Below, piece by piece: positions 1 to 12,349 of a DNA stretch of 64,000 nucleotides (its first letter is position 1; each line of letters starts with the position of its first letter). The notes below the pieces were generated by a model that saw only the letters and a program-made list of their open reading frames with translations, was not told the origin of the DNA and searched no databases. Where the stretch lies: assembly GCA_037074615.1 (NCBI GenBank), contig CM073562.1, positions 14,493,001 through 14,557,000 on the forward strand, in the 5' to 3' direction. The translations under genes and the position numbers were made by a program. The stretch is from Leucaena leucocephala. Lineage: Eukaryota; Streptophyta; Magnoliopsida; Fabales; Fabaceae.

Positions 1-110
1 AAACTGGAGCTCTTTTTCCTCCTAGTTCTTTTTTGTCAACTGAAGCATGAAATCAATTTCTCATGAAATTTCAAGTTGTTACCTTAATGGTTTTAAACTG
101 ATATCTGCAG

Positions 111-1341
111 ATTATGATCGAATTATTAAAAATATTGAAAGAGGAGAGGCCAGAATATCCCGGAAAGATGAGATTACGAAAGCTATTGGGAAGAAGCTGG
201 ACCGCTATAAGAATCCATGGCTAGAGTTGAAGATACAATATGGCCAAAACAAGGGGAAGTTATACAATGAAGAATGTGACAGATTCATGGTAAAATTTAT
301 ATTTGATTTTCTTTTTTGTTTATAATTTTCTCCTCAAGTCTGGCCCATCCAATATCCTAACATGATTCAAAATTTGCTTCGTTCACAGATATGCATGGTT
401 CACAAACTTGGTTATGGGAATTGGGATGAGTTGAAGGCAGCATTTCGCACATCACCCTTGTTTCGGTTTGATTGGTTTGTTAAGTCCCGCACAACACAGG
501 AACTTGCTAGGAGATGTGACACGCTCATTCGGTTGGTAGAGAAGGAAAACCAAGAATTTGACGAACGGGAGAGACAAGCTCGTAAAGAGAAGAAACTTGC
601 TAAGGTTTGTAATTTTCCCTCGTACCACGTCTGCTTGTAACATCTACTAGAGTAGATACAATAAAATCAAAACATAAAGCAGTGGCGAGGTTGATCATTA
701 TATATAATACTCCTTTGATCCTTAATATAGAATCTATTTAACTAATTTAAATAAATTAAGAAAGTTAGATAAATTAGTTAATTATAACAAATATGACTAT
801 ATCTTCCTAAAATTCCTAAAATACTATGTAATATTAGATTATATATCTGTTTATAAGTTAGGAAATTAATTTGGAGGAAAAATGATAACTAAGAAAAAGT
901 GGGGCCAAAATGATTACATTTAGGACCAAAATCTATCCCTACTAGATTGTACATTTAAGACCACAAGTACTTTGGACTTTTATTGTACTCTGGTTATGGG
1001 GCCAAAATGATGCAAGCATGCTTTTCCTACTACGACGTAATTTGAATTTGAATTCTGCACATGAAAATACCTAGGTGCTTGGGCTTCTTAACTATGAACT
1101 GCTATTTTACCCCAAATTTAACTATTGGATGTTTCAGAACATGACCCCTTCAAAACGTGCATTGGCAAGACAGACGGATAGTCCATCTTCTCTGAAGAAG
1201 CGCAAGCAATTAACCATGGACGACTATGTTAGCACGGTATATTAAATCTTTTCTTTGCTGAGTTCATTCGGCTTAACTTGCTGTGGCATGTATACTGAAG
1301 CTTAACGTTGTTGTTATGGCTAGGGAAAGAGGAGAAAGTAA
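111..1341 (+). CDS. ISWI chromatin-remodelling ATPase, C-terminal exons (CHR11/CHR17-like), 5' part outside window
   Basis: Partial gene. Exons read 111-289, 389-604, 1138-1236 and 1324-1341, all with AG acceptors and GT donors and consistent phase; stop TAA at 1339-1341. The peptide covers the end of the HAND-SANT-SLIDE module: a helix with IERGEARISRKDEI, then the SLIDE domain (LDRYKNPWLELKIQYGQNKG, CMVHKLGYGNWDELK, FRFDWFVKSRTTQELARRC), then a basic tail ending DDYVSTGKRRK. In ISWI proteins this module binds linker DNA and helps space nucleosomes; the ATPase domain would lie upstream of base 1. Residue match to Arabidopsis CHR11/CHR17 as I remember them is near complete, so family assignment is very firm. 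Whether it is the CHR11 or CHR17 counterpart is inferred only from the neighbouring PBL27 gene. The first codon of exon 111-289 is split with an exon not in the window. Confidence 0.95.
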
Positions 1342-1605
1342 ATGGACATATTCCTGGACTTGGTACTGGTTTTGATTTGACCAAGTTCATGTGACAGATC
1401 GATGGCCCGGTTTTCCATCTCAAGTTGGATGCTGCAAAACCAAGTTTTTTTTAAGTTAGGATGTAATATTTTGGAAGGCTAGATACTAAATAGGTTATAT
1501 TAGGAAGTAATCAGATGCTGTTGATTTTTGTAAATCTACTAACAAACCGTAAAGCAGCGCAATTTATATATAGTTCATCTTAGACGTGTTATATTGGTAC
1601 ATTAA
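1342..1605 (+). other. 3' untranslated and flanking sequence of the ISWI gene
   Basis: Non-coding stretch after the ISWI stop. No clear AATAAA was seen; the 3' end probably lies in the AT-rich part around 1440-1600. It is bounded on the right by the inverted-repeat element starting at 1606. Confidence 0.5.
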
Positions 1606-2062
1606 GGGCATGTTTGTATTAGTTTGATGGGAAGAATAGATTCTGGAGAATAGAGATGTTTAGATGATTAGTAGTAGAATTACTTTTTATATTGATAAAT
1701 TACTAAAAAGAGTATGATTTGATTAAAGTAGGAGAGAGGGTAGAGACTAAATAGGAGAGAGGAGAGGGTAGAGAAAAAATAGGAGAGATGAGAGTGTAGA
1801 GAAGAGAGAGAAAGAGGACATAGGATAAAGAAGAGAGGGAAGAGAAGAGAGTGGGGATAAGAAAAAGTAGGGATAAAATAATAATTGGATATTCTATAAG
1901 TTTTTTTACTATTTCAAAAGCTATTTTCAGTAGTTTATTCAAAATCATAGTTTCAAATTATAGTTTTGGCCAAAATCAATTCTGGAAAAAAATGATTGTT
2001 TGTGTGAAATTTTTTTAAATTGAGATTTTATCCCAAAATTGATTTTTCATTCAAATACACAC
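1606..2062 (+). mobile_element. Family-A MITE, copy 1 (457 bp, TAA target duplication)
   Basis: Begins GGGCATGTTTGTATTAG and ends CAAATACACAC, whose reverse complement GTGTGTATTTG matches the start loosely (G.G..T.TTTG). TAA flanks both sides (1603-1605 and 2063-2065), the 3-bp duplication typical of PIF/Harbinger Tourist-like MITEs. The core at about 1725-1860 is a purine-rich strand made of repeated GGAGAGAGG-type blocks. The same order of parts recurs at 20836-21288, 21411-21833, 49820-50454, 54551-55085 and, more diverged, 57785-58245. The apparent minus-strand reading frame across the purine tract (1703-1948) is low-complexity and not a gene. Confidence 0.75.
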
Positions 2063-2447
2063 TAAAAGCATGTATAGATACTTGTTGAAAAATCACCCCA
2101 TCAACTCATAAAATTCAATAATCGATTTTCTAAGTAAAAACTACAGTTTCAAGCTAAAATTATGATTTTTTCTTATGCAAATGTTTTCATTTTTTTAAAA
2201 GATAGTTTTTAAAAATTAATCCAAATTATCATCTAAGTAAATTTACACTAATTAAATAAATTAATTATCATTAAATTTATATCTTAAAATAAATTTATAC
2301 TATTTAAATTAATTAATTAATTTTTTTATTAGTTATAATTAATTTATTTATATAATTTTTTATTCTATTAAAAAATTTAAATAACTATTACAATTTATAT
2401 TAAAAATTGAAGGCAGTAGTTTGATGTATAAAGCTTTTATTGAGTGC

Positions 2448-2529
2448 GGAAATTAATAAATGTATGCAATTTTATCTTCATAACTAAAGGAAATTAATAA
2501 ATGTATGCAATTTTATCTTCATAACTAAA
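2448..2529. repeat. Perfect 41-bp tandem duplication (two units)
   Basis: The 41 bases at 2448-2488 are repeated exactly at 2489-2529, each starting GGAAATTAATAAATGTATGC. No differences between units, so the duplication is recent or this is an assembly duplication. No coding content. Confidence 0.9.
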
Positions 2530-3404
2530 GATATAGGATTTGAAAACATCACATCCAAATTACATAGTAACAATCTTACACTTGCTTCACCCTTGTATAA
2601 AATCAAAAAATTCTAACCAAGAGAAGTTCTAAGCATTCTCATTTCATGTCTTCTCACTCATTGAATGATAAAAGAACAATCCACAAGATCATTCCTGTAG
2701 CTGGAAATCAAGTGACCATACTAAGCAATGTAGTATTTTGAAGTGTACAGTCTCATCTATTCAAATAATTATGGCATTCATCAATTGATGCAATCAACTT
2801 GAAGCAAGCAAGCATGATCATGTTAAATCTAATCTTCTTTCTAAAAATTTTTATACCAAAAGAAAAAATTGAATCAAGCATAAAGGAGGGCGAGAGCAGG
2901 GTTGTGTGACATGATATAATATACCTTTTTCTGTATAAGCTGAAAACATGAGACTCTGACATAAACAGATACTGTACGAGTACATGTAACAGCAATGACA
3001 CCCACACCAAATCCACCAAGCACCCCCCGTTTACAAGCGAATACGACGACGAGGTTGCAAAAATTAGATGACTCTGTCTAACATGAACCTACAAATCCTT
3101 GGTACATAAGATGACCATGTTTACATTTTAGAATTCCCCAATCCACACTATCTTCTCCCCCAACTCCGACTCTTCTCTTCTCCACTCTGATTTTCTTCAC
3201 CACAATGACCGACTACCAGAATGACATCATTGACAAACAATCAAGCATGGGTCCAAGATGCTTGCTTGTTCTTAGGTAGACACGAAAACCGGGACACTAA
3301 AGGATGACCTTTATGCGAATTTGCTGTGACGCAATCATGAATGAGTCTCTCTCTTCATTCCAATATGAAAAGTGAAATGGATTGGTTTTCTTTTTGTGCC
3401 TTCA
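2530..3404 (-). other. Region downstream of the PBL27-like stop, with probable 3' untranslated region
   Basis: No gene seen. The part next to 3404 (about 3000-3404) is less AT-rich than the flank and probably contains the kinase gene's 3' untranslated region, read on the minus strand. The short plus-strand frame 3382-3567 is antisense to kinase coding sequence and was not called. Confidence 0.45.
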
Positions 3405-6400
3405 CTACTCATTTGTAGCATCAAAGCTACCCACTGCGTTAGCCCTCTTCTTCTCTCTCCAATTCTCGCCCCATACTTTTGCTTCTGCAACCGCGCGTTC
3501 TCTGTCTAGGTCACGGTTCCTTGGAGTTTCCCTAGCTCTCCCGGTATTTACAGGGCTGTCTCTCTGAGATTCCAGCCTTTCTACATCATCCAATCCCCAT
3601 CTTCTTCCTGACCCAGTTTCACTCCTGCCTAAATCTTTCCCAACACTATCTCTCCTCTGGACATCGGGTGAGTTCTTATGAGTGGAAGGGGAGCCACTTT
3701 GTCCATGATCAGGGCTATCCATAACACCATCTGTCATGCTCCTTCGGCCATCCCTGCTCCTCGGGGTCAATGAACCAACTCTACTACTCTGACTGGTTGC
3801 ATTTGGGTCATACGCCTGTGAGGCCAAGTATGTGAGAGCAGTCACAACATCCCCAATAAGAGGCCTTGTAGCAGCTTGTTCCTGCAAACACATGGCTGCA
3901 ACTGCAAGTGCTTGGTAGAGTCCTCGCATCGGGTAATGCCCTTGAAGTAGGGGATCAGCCATTTTTGGAAACTTCCTACGGTCTTTAAAAAGAGGCCGTG
4001 CCTACAAAGTTCCATGTTCCAATGGATATTAAGACAAATGAGTATAACCAATGTATATCTATGGTACATGAAGCAACACCAATATGACCAGGTGCAGTAC
4101 TTACCCAAGCAACGAGATTATGCTCTCCGGGGGCACGGGTATTGTCAATAGCTTTGCGCCCTGTAATAAGTTCAAGAAAGACAACTCCAAAGCTATATAC
4201 ATCAGACTTCAGAGTGAGTTGGCCTGTCATGGCATACTCTGGAGCACAGTACCCGTATGTACCCATTACCCGTGTAGATACATGAGTCTTGTCACCAACA
4301 GGACCGAGCTTCGCAAGCCCAAAATCTGATAACTTGGGATGATAGCCCTCATCGAGGAGGATGTTGGATGACTTTAAGTCTCTGTAAATAACAGGGGGAT
4401 TTGCTTTGTCATGCAAATATTCCAATCCCTTAGCAGCACCCGCAGCAATTTTCATTCTCGTGTTCCAGTCTAGAGGATCCTTGTCAGGAGGAAGATCTGG
4501 AAAAGAAACTTAACAGAGTTAGAAGTTTCTCTATATTGCATGGGCTAAAACCTTATATGATTATCATAACCAACGTATGAATCAAAAGAATAATCTGTCA
4601 CATCATGCTTAAGACCATGCTTAAGCCAAGTGCCAACTCACTCACAGTAGACATTTATTTGCTAAATCCTGAGCAACAATATGGTCATTGAAGATAGCTA
4701 CTAACATTAATGCTAGGAAACCAAAAAAGATATTACAAGAACGAGTCTAAATGGTTTTCCTACACTAATAACCATGCCTAGCATAGTACGTTGACCATGC
4801 GGCATGCCATAGACGCTTAAGCTGATAAGAGACAAATAATATGTACTTTGCTAACTGATAAGAAACAAGTGAAGAAATATGATTTCAATTGGAAATACAC
4901 TAACTATCACCAAATACACACCTGAAGATCACCTTGAACTACACCGAGAAACAAACTACAGTGATATAAGAATAAGTTTTCAAAGATTATTATTTAGCGG
5001 TCTTTCAAAATACTTTAGATAACACGTCAGATAACCTATTTCCAGAGCCTACAAACTGAAGTGAATTAGACCAACAGTGACTAGCTAAAACAAACCAAAT
5101 AGCATGTATATAAGTAATCACGTTGAATACTTGTTGTCTTCTTCTGACATAAAAAGAGACTATGCACTTATCGCGAGCATGAGAAAGATATGAGCTAATG
5201 ATGAACATTCAAAGATGCTTAGAGAGACCATGATTTCATGTATTTGGGGAATATCACCTTTCATTTCTATGCTATGATACATAAGAACTATGAATGAGAT
5301 TGTGAAATTTTCCTTGCATTGACAGCGACCTAGCAATTAAATTTTAGTAGCCCATACGTGATAAGTCAGGGAGTTACATGGTTATCTTATACCATCCCTT
5401 TGCAGCATTTACAGAGCGTGTTTACGATAGTGATACTTGCAAAATGTATTCATGTTTCTTTTTGGAGATTAGATGCCTAGCTAATCTTAGAATAAGGCTC
5501 AAGTATTATCTCAACTACCAGTGCAATACCATGTAATCAAGTTCAATTTATTAAACAGAATAATCTTCAAACATTTATATAGAAGAAATAATACCTGTGA
5601 TGCTCTGAAATGAATATTAATAATCTATTTCATGGTCAAGGAAAAGTCCATAGTAAACATATGATGGTTATGCAAAGATTATATGATCTCTTGAGAGTCA
5701 CAAAATTGATGCATCCCCCTTTTCTTACTTCCCCTTGAAGCAATAGATAATTAATAATCTTCTCCTTGCTCTCTTGCCCAATGACTTTCCAATCTCCCTA
5801 TTGAAAAAAGCGGCATGCATGGCATACAGACAGAAATTTTTGCATGAAACTGGTGAATTTAACCAAAGAAAGGCAGAAATTGCTCATTCAACAGAGAATC
5901 TTATAATATTCCTTTTTCATTCACTGCCCTTTAAGCCCACTTACTTTCTTAAAACTTTTCGGACTTTGAATCTTCAGCATCTAAGGCATCACAAAATTTA
6001 ATCAACATGACATTTAACATTTTGTTTTATAAACTAAATGCACAAAAATTCAGGTAGAAAAGGATTCCGTAACAAAGGAATGCAAACTGACCATGTAAAT
6101 GATCCTCTAAGGAGCCCAATGGCATAAATTCATAAACAAGAAGCCTCTGATCACCATCAGCACAATAACCAATTAAGTTGACAAGATTGGGATGATGCAA
6201 GAGGCTAAGCATGAGAACCTCCACCAAGAATTCTCGATTTCCTTGAAGGCCATTGCGATCAAGCTGTTTCACAGCAACTACCTGCAAATGCAAGATACAT
6301 TCCCAGAGATTAAGAGTGACATAACAACAAAAGTAATGATTAAATGAAAATTCATGACTGACAGATAATAGAATTCATGTTTTAGAATGTGAAGATAATT

Positions 6401-7521
6401 TGCATAAATGTTTCTTTGACATTAAAGGCTTCAGGTTGAATTTCAGTATAGAGTAAATCCAAAAGCGTCATAAGCTGCAATACAACTTACTTGTCTCGTG
6501 CTCTCAAGACGACCTTTGTAGACACGTCCGAAACCTCCTTCACCTAATAAGCATTCTGGCCTAAAATTATTTGTAGCAGCTGCAAGTTCTCGGAATGTGA
6601 ATGTTTGTGCAGCAATATGGGCTGTTGCTTCCTTGGGAACAGGTGGTTCCTTCTTAGGATCAGAGCCACTTTTCGATTTTGACTTATCTATGTAATTAGT
6701 TGAAGATAAGTAGGAGCGGATGAAATATTGCAAAATAGAGACATTGGACGAGTTAGAGTAGCAACTATTTTGAAACTAAACTGCCCGCTGATAAAGGTTC
6801 ATCTTGGAAAAACTTATGACAAATCACATCACCAGGTATATCAAATTCCAGTAACTTTATTAGCCAAAAGTACAAACACAAGACCTGGATTGTAAAGTTT
6901 TCAGTATCTAGCTAACTCGCACAAACCAGCTTGGTAAAAGTTATTTCATTTTGTAATATATTTTCTTAGAACATTGACAACATTGATTACTCGAAATGCA
7001 GCTACTAGTATTTTAGCATCTACATCTGAAAATTGCAACAAGATAGAAAAAACACAGTTATCTGACAGTGTGAAAAACTTGTCCGGTCACAACCACAGCC
7101 AAGGGCAGATCTCTAACTGAGACACTTGTACCGCTTGAATTGAACAAAATTCAACAAACGAATCAAGGGATTTCCAGAGACAAGCAAATCATTGTCACAG
7201 TAGCAGCTGAAGCACAATCTTGGATGAACCAGATCAAAGTATAAAATAATTTCAGCAAAGACATGTCTTGAATAAAAGGTGAAAGACACAAAAATCAGCA
7301 TAATTCAAGCCAAATCATGAACCAAACTTGGTGGAAAATTAAGGGCAGATTACAATTAGCCACAACAAGCAATGAAATTTGCTCTGACCTGAGCTAACCC
7401 TATTAGTGTGGTTAGACTTAGCAACAATTGGACCTTCTTTAAAGGAATCCTTCTTGACTGCTACTTCCTTCAACCCTTTGTCCTTGTTTGATGATCCAAA
7501 GCAAGGAAAACACCCACCCAT
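3405..7521 (-). CDS. PBL27: Receptor-like cytoplasmic kinase VII, PBL27-like (PBS1 family), complete
   Basis: Five exons on the minus strand: 7521-7389, 6687-6491, 6281-6092, 4496-4105, 4001-3405; 1509 nt, 502 residues, all junctions GT/AG. Known role of the orthologue: plasma-membrane kinase linking the chitin receptor CERK1 to MAPKKK5. Seen here: N-terminus MGGCFPCFGSS with Gly2 and Cys4/Cys7 suited to myristoylation and palmitoylation; glycine loop GEGGFGRVYKG; VAVKQLDR with the ATP lysine; catalytic loop IYRDLKSSN (YRD instead of HRD, usual for this family); DFG; activation segment VSTRVMGTYGYCAPEYAMTG; Ser/Arg-rich tail with conserved RERAVAEAKVWGENWREKKR. An in-frame ATG five codons upstream (7536) would give MSGFDMGGC; I prefer 7521 for the myristoylation motif. 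The tail and linker match PBL27 better than PBS1, so kinase identity is firm and orthology likely. Intron 3 (6091-4497) is the longest. Confidence 0.95.
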
Positions 7522-7800
7522 ATCAAATCCAGACACAAGAAAGCCACCCTCACAAAACCCTGCAAGGAATAGCTCTCATCACAAAACCCCTCAAATCTTT
7601 AGCCTTCCCCAACAATCACAATTTCCAAACAGACCCATCTGAGAAATCTCCAACCAAACACTGCCTTGTGGTCTCACTCACTGTCTCTCTCTCGCTAGCT
7701 CCCTCGGGTTGTTGTATCTCTATAGGATCTTCATCGGCGGTTAAAGGGAAAGATCGAGACCAACGTGTCGGAGAGGCAGATCAACCAATCGTGGAAAATT
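7522..7800 (-). promoter_or_regulatory. Probable 5' untranslated region and core promoter of the PBL27-like gene
   Basis: On the minus strand this stretch carries CT/GA-rich sequence (around 7660-7700) typical of plant 5' leaders. No convincing TATA box was seen. The plus-strand frames 7406-7642 and 7488-7928 overlap exon 1 and leader in antisense and look accidental. Confidence 0.35.
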
Positions 7801-7949
7801 GCTATGGTGGACGAGAAGGTAAAGAAAAGGAAGTAAAGGGCAAAAACAAAAAAAAACACTGTAAAAAAAAGGATAAAGGAAAAAAATTTGATTTTTTTTT
7901 TTTAAATTTGGAGTTGAAGTGGAATTAGAATTATTGGGTTTAGGGAACG

Positions 7950-9059
7950 AATCGCGGTATTCAATCTCTCCGGGGAACTATGGGATTGCGATGTGGCCAT
8001 TATTTTCTGAAAGATTTAGACTTTTAACCCCTTTGAATGTGAATAATGACACATGGACAAAATAATTTTTTAAGAAAAAAAAAAAGGAATGTGAATAATT
8101 ACATATGTGTTGTTTAGTAATAATAGTCACGGTCTGATAGTGGGCCCCACCTAATCGATGTGTGATGGACATTCTCACCACGTTTAAATTTGAATGAATT
8201 GATTATTTAATTTATAAAAACAATCGTGGTGAGATATTTTTATTTTTAGTTTAAAATATTTTCCGTACATAAGTGTGAAGCATGAAATATTGATATGGTT
8301 GATTTGACATTAAAAAACTACTTTATGGAATTTTAATCAAAATATTTATAATTAAAATTTGACCGTAAGATCATTTTGGTATTTCTCATATCACCCCCTA
8401 GATTTTCTCCCGCAAACAATGAGGAAATGTTAAAATAATTTATTTTATTTTATAATTTTCTGTTTATATTATTTTCACATAAATTATTTTATATTTTGTA
8501 TCCCATATATATTAAAAAATTAAACAACATGCTTTATTTCATAATTTATTTCCCCATACACCTTTGTGTATCAGAAATTATTTTAATTATAAATTTTTTA
8601 TTTATATAATTTATTGCTCTTATGCATACTAAAAATATAAACAATAATTTATTACCCTGTACATATTTAAAAGAAAAAAATCTAATTACAAAGAAATTAC
8701 ATGAAGTCATTAAAATATTGTGAAATCCAATTGGATCTCGAATTAATTTTTTAAATTGTAAAATAATAAAATTATTTTTTAAAAAAATAACTCAAATAAT
8801 AGGAATGATAAATTTATAAAAAAAATAATAATTTAAATAATAGGAACAATAACTCTTAAAAAAAGAAATAATAATTAGGGCAAAAAAATAATAATTGATA
8901 TATTTTTTAAAGGTAATTCTATCGTTTTAGAATTTAAAAAATTAATCTTAAATTTTATAGGATTTTATAATTATTTGATAATTTCATAACTTCTTTATAA
9001 TTAGATTTTTTATATAAAACCTAAACATAATTTTACCTATTTAAAATTTAAGTAGCGGT
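7950..9059. other. AT-rich intergenic sequence
   Basis: No coding sequence seen. It contains a small stem-loop with arms TCACCACG near 8175 and CGTGGTGA near 8226, about 43 bases apart, and long A/T runs (8640-9050). Confidence 0.5.
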
Positions 9060-9581
9060 AAGAACAGACATTTTTCTGATGTCTTGCTGCTTCAATCACA
9101 AAAAAGGTAATCATATTCAACTTTCTATAAACTCTTTCACCTACAAGGATGATACATAGTTATCCTTATATGCTTTCAGTATATTAAAAATATTTATATA
9201 TTCTATAAGTATTATGTTATTTAAATTATATATAATTAAAATATAACAATTTAGTAATAGATTTATTTAAAAAATCTACCTTATATTTTGTTTTTTTTTA
9301 AAATAAAATTCATCTTAACCAAATTAAGATGTTTATTCTTTAAAAAATAAATAAAAAATATAAATAATTTTATATGAGTTATCAGTTAACTAAAGTTAAA
9401 TAAAATGAGTTATTAATAATATATAATTTATAAAATATATAAGTATTTCCCTTCACAAGAATGTAAAAAAGTAGAGAACACCTAAAAAGATTAACAAAGC
9501 AAGAATTAACCAATATATATCATTTCGTGCTTATATTTTTGTTGATTGAAGCAGCAAGACATAAGAAAAATGTCTGTTCTT
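9060..9581. mobile_element. Inverted-repeat element with 39-bp near-perfect termini
   Basis: The left arm 9060-9098 (starting AAGAACAGACATTTTTC) and the reverse complement of 9543-9581 differ at one position in 39. They enclose about 445 bp of AT-rich DNA without a reading frame. No unambiguous target duplication was seen. Best explanation is a non-autonomous DNA transposon (MITE/foldback type); a cellular origin of the inverted repeat is possible. Confidence 0.7.
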
Positions 9582-10386
9582 GTGATTCAAATAAGGTTAT
9601 GAGGGTACTAAATAAGCTTGAAATTCATACAAACAAGATATAGAGATATAAATGAGAACAAATATCCAAGCTAATTAGCCTAAATATAACTGAAGTCGGC
9701 CGAACAAAAACCACCCCAGGTGATCGATTTCTATAGGGAAAAAAAAACAGGTCTTCTTAACTAGATAAGTTGGGCTGGCCCTGCCCCATTTAGCTCTCAG
9801 CCATCTTAGAATGGGCTTGGCCACAAATTCAAATTCTAGCCGTGGATAATATATTCAGGCCCGACAGAGGCCCAGATTAATGCCCAGTTCTACCCTTGTA
9901 CACATGGACACAAAATTAAAGGAATTGTTTCAGCAAGCAAAATAATGAGATATCCAATTATTTAAAGTATCTTTGATTCCTGAGGAGTACTATTTTATTA
10001 TGGTTTCAGTTACGGCCTTTATAGAGACATCTTAACTTTTAGGTGTTTATGTTTACTATTAAAGGTAATTGTCGACTTGCCCTACCTGATATTCGTATTG
10101 TTTAGAAGGAAAGAAAATTTTATCCTACTACTGAATTGTGGGTGAGCCCAATCTTTTGCTAAAAAATTCTTTTACCAAAAAACAATTGAAGGAAAATCAT
10201 ATTGAGGTGCCAAAGAAAAAAAGTTTTACAATAAGAGAATAACATGCGATAATAAATTATGGTATAACAAATAATAATATATTTATACTACTCAGTTCTT
10301 GTATGATTTTTCATCATAGTGATTACATTTTTTATTTTGGATCTAATAATTTTTCATAAAATAAAATTATGTAACATGAAAGTTTA

Positions 10387-10540
10387 ATTTTAAAAGCAAT
10401 TTAGGTCTTAGTTTAGCAGAATGAGCTAATCTCTCGTAATATTATAATTTGCGAACGAAGGTTCAAACCCTCATTATGAAAGGTCCCCATTTTTAGTACC
10501 TAGTACATTGAATATGATTACCTTCAATAAAAAAAAATAT
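10387..10540 (+). mobile_element. Probable tRNA-derived SINE
   Basis: An A-box-like stretch (TTAGTTTAGCAGAATG, from about 10398) is followed about 55 bases on by an intact B-box GGTTCAAACCC at about 10460, and the unit ends near TTCAATAAAAAAAAA. Length and the two internal pol III boxes fit a plant SINE. No clear target duplication was found, so boundaries are approximate. Confidence 0.5.
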
Positions 10541-11944
10541 AGAATATTCTATTAGTTTTATTTATAAGTAAATTCTAATATGTTTCACACAAACAATTTT
10601 TTTAAAACTTTATTAATTTTATCTTTAAATTTAACAATTTTCTATCTTTTTTTATATTTAGTATATATTATAATGTATGAGAAAAAAGTCAACACGAAAA
10701 GTAAAATTATATATTTATATAAAAAAATAATAAGATGACTTATAAATAAGAATGAAAAATTCTCACTCTCTAACTAAAAGAGTAGTATATAATTCTTTCT
10801 ATTTTTCATTGTCCCATCAAATATCTTAAAGTTCAATATATTAGTTCAGCAAGTGACACCTACAATTAATTTTTCTCAAAACAAAACATTCTTAATTAAT
10901 TTTATTCACTTTTTAGCTTTTGTGGCGTGAACCATATGCTCAATATCGGTAATAGGATTGATTTGATATGATGTCCATTCACATGCATATATAGATGACG
11001 AGACATTTAAAACTCTCTTGATCATTGTATTCTAAGGCGAGAACTAAATAAAACAATATGATTTAAATAGAAAAAAGATTAATACGTGAGTGAATTCACT
11101 TCATTTTTCATTAAGTCCTCCTAATTTTTTTTTATTAAATCTTCATAGTTTTCCTAATTATGAATATTGGTCCATATATTTAGAGTATACACCTAAATTA
11201 ATTTTATCACATGAATATAAATAAAATTAAAATAAACTATATTACATATATTATATATTATATATAGATGAAAATGATACAATTATCAACAATCTTTTGA
11301 TTGATATGATAAACAGTAAGAAATATAATGTAAGTTTAAATTTTGAGAAATTTATTTATTAAGAGAAGTGAAAACTCTTTATACTCTAAACCTTAAAAGA
11401 AGCTATACTCTTGATTAAATTAAAAAAATTGAGGAATGCAAGGAAAACATTGACCAATGAAAATATTACAATAACATGATTAAAAAAATTAATATAAGAG
11501 CTAAAAAATTATTATTTTTATTTAAAATTTTAAATATTGTCAAATGAGGATATAATCAGTTAAAAAAAGAAATAAAATTAGATCCAAATGAGGAACATAG
11601 ATATATAAGCTTCTAGATTAATGGTAGTGTGGAGGACAGATAAAGTGGAATCAATTCTATCACTCAAACTAGACAGCTTGAATATATTATTGGCCTATCT
11701 TACTTTTTCTCTCTATACCCGAATATTGCAAACCACTTTGCTTATTCTTCTTCCTCCTCCTTTTCCAATATTTTAGTTTTAGGGCTAAGCTTCAGACAAT
11801 TCAATTTTCTCAACCGAAATATTTTTCTTATTGATAAAAAAAATATGTATATTTATTCATCAAATATACTTCTCAATTATGCACACCAAGGATACGTAAT
11901 TTTGTATGAAAATCTGCTTAATCAAATGCACAATATTATAAGTA

Positions 11945-12345
11945 TCTTTAAAAAAAAATTAATTATTTAATTCTTATAGTTTTATCAAATTTATAATTCA
12001 ATCCTTATAATTTAACTTTTTACAATTTAATCCTTATAATTTTACCATTCTTATTAGTGCCACACCCAAACTCTACGGTGCATCCAACAAATATTGGAGC
12101 CGGATTTTCCGAGTATGACTTGCTCGCTCGGGTTGACCTTGCAAAGATTTTGGAGAGAGAGCACAAAGACAATGGGGATGAAGTAAAAAGGATATTTTTA
12201 CACAGAAGAAAAAAGGAAATGACAGCATGGAATATCTTCATTTGACGTGACATTAATAAGGACCGAGCTACAAATTCAGTAAATCTATAAGGATTGATTT
12301 GTGAGAAATTACACTACAAAGAATAAATAATTAATTTTTCTTATT
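11945..12345. mobile_element. Foldback/MITE-like element with imperfect AT-rich termini
   Basis: The left end (AAAAATTAATTATTTAATTC, then TTCAATCCTTATAATTT) is matched in inverse orientation by the right end (AAGGATTGATTTGTGAGAA ... AATAAATAATTAATTTTT). The middle (12055-12250) is less AT-rich and gives frames of 62 and 77 residues on opposite strands (12057-12245, 12020-12253); neither resembles a family I know, and both are probably fortuitous. Confidence 0.45.
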
Positions 12346-12349
12346 TTTG

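Noticed and set aside
3382..3567. 61-residue plus-strand frame
   Set aside because: Antisense shadow of the last kinase exon.
7406..7928. Plus-strand frames of 78 and 146 residues
   Set aside because: Antisense to exon 1 and the leader of the kinase gene; Lys-rich low-complexity end, no family resemblance.
12020..12253. 77- and 62-residue frames on opposite strands
   Set aside because: Both lie in the middle of a foldback element, overlap each other and match nothing I know.
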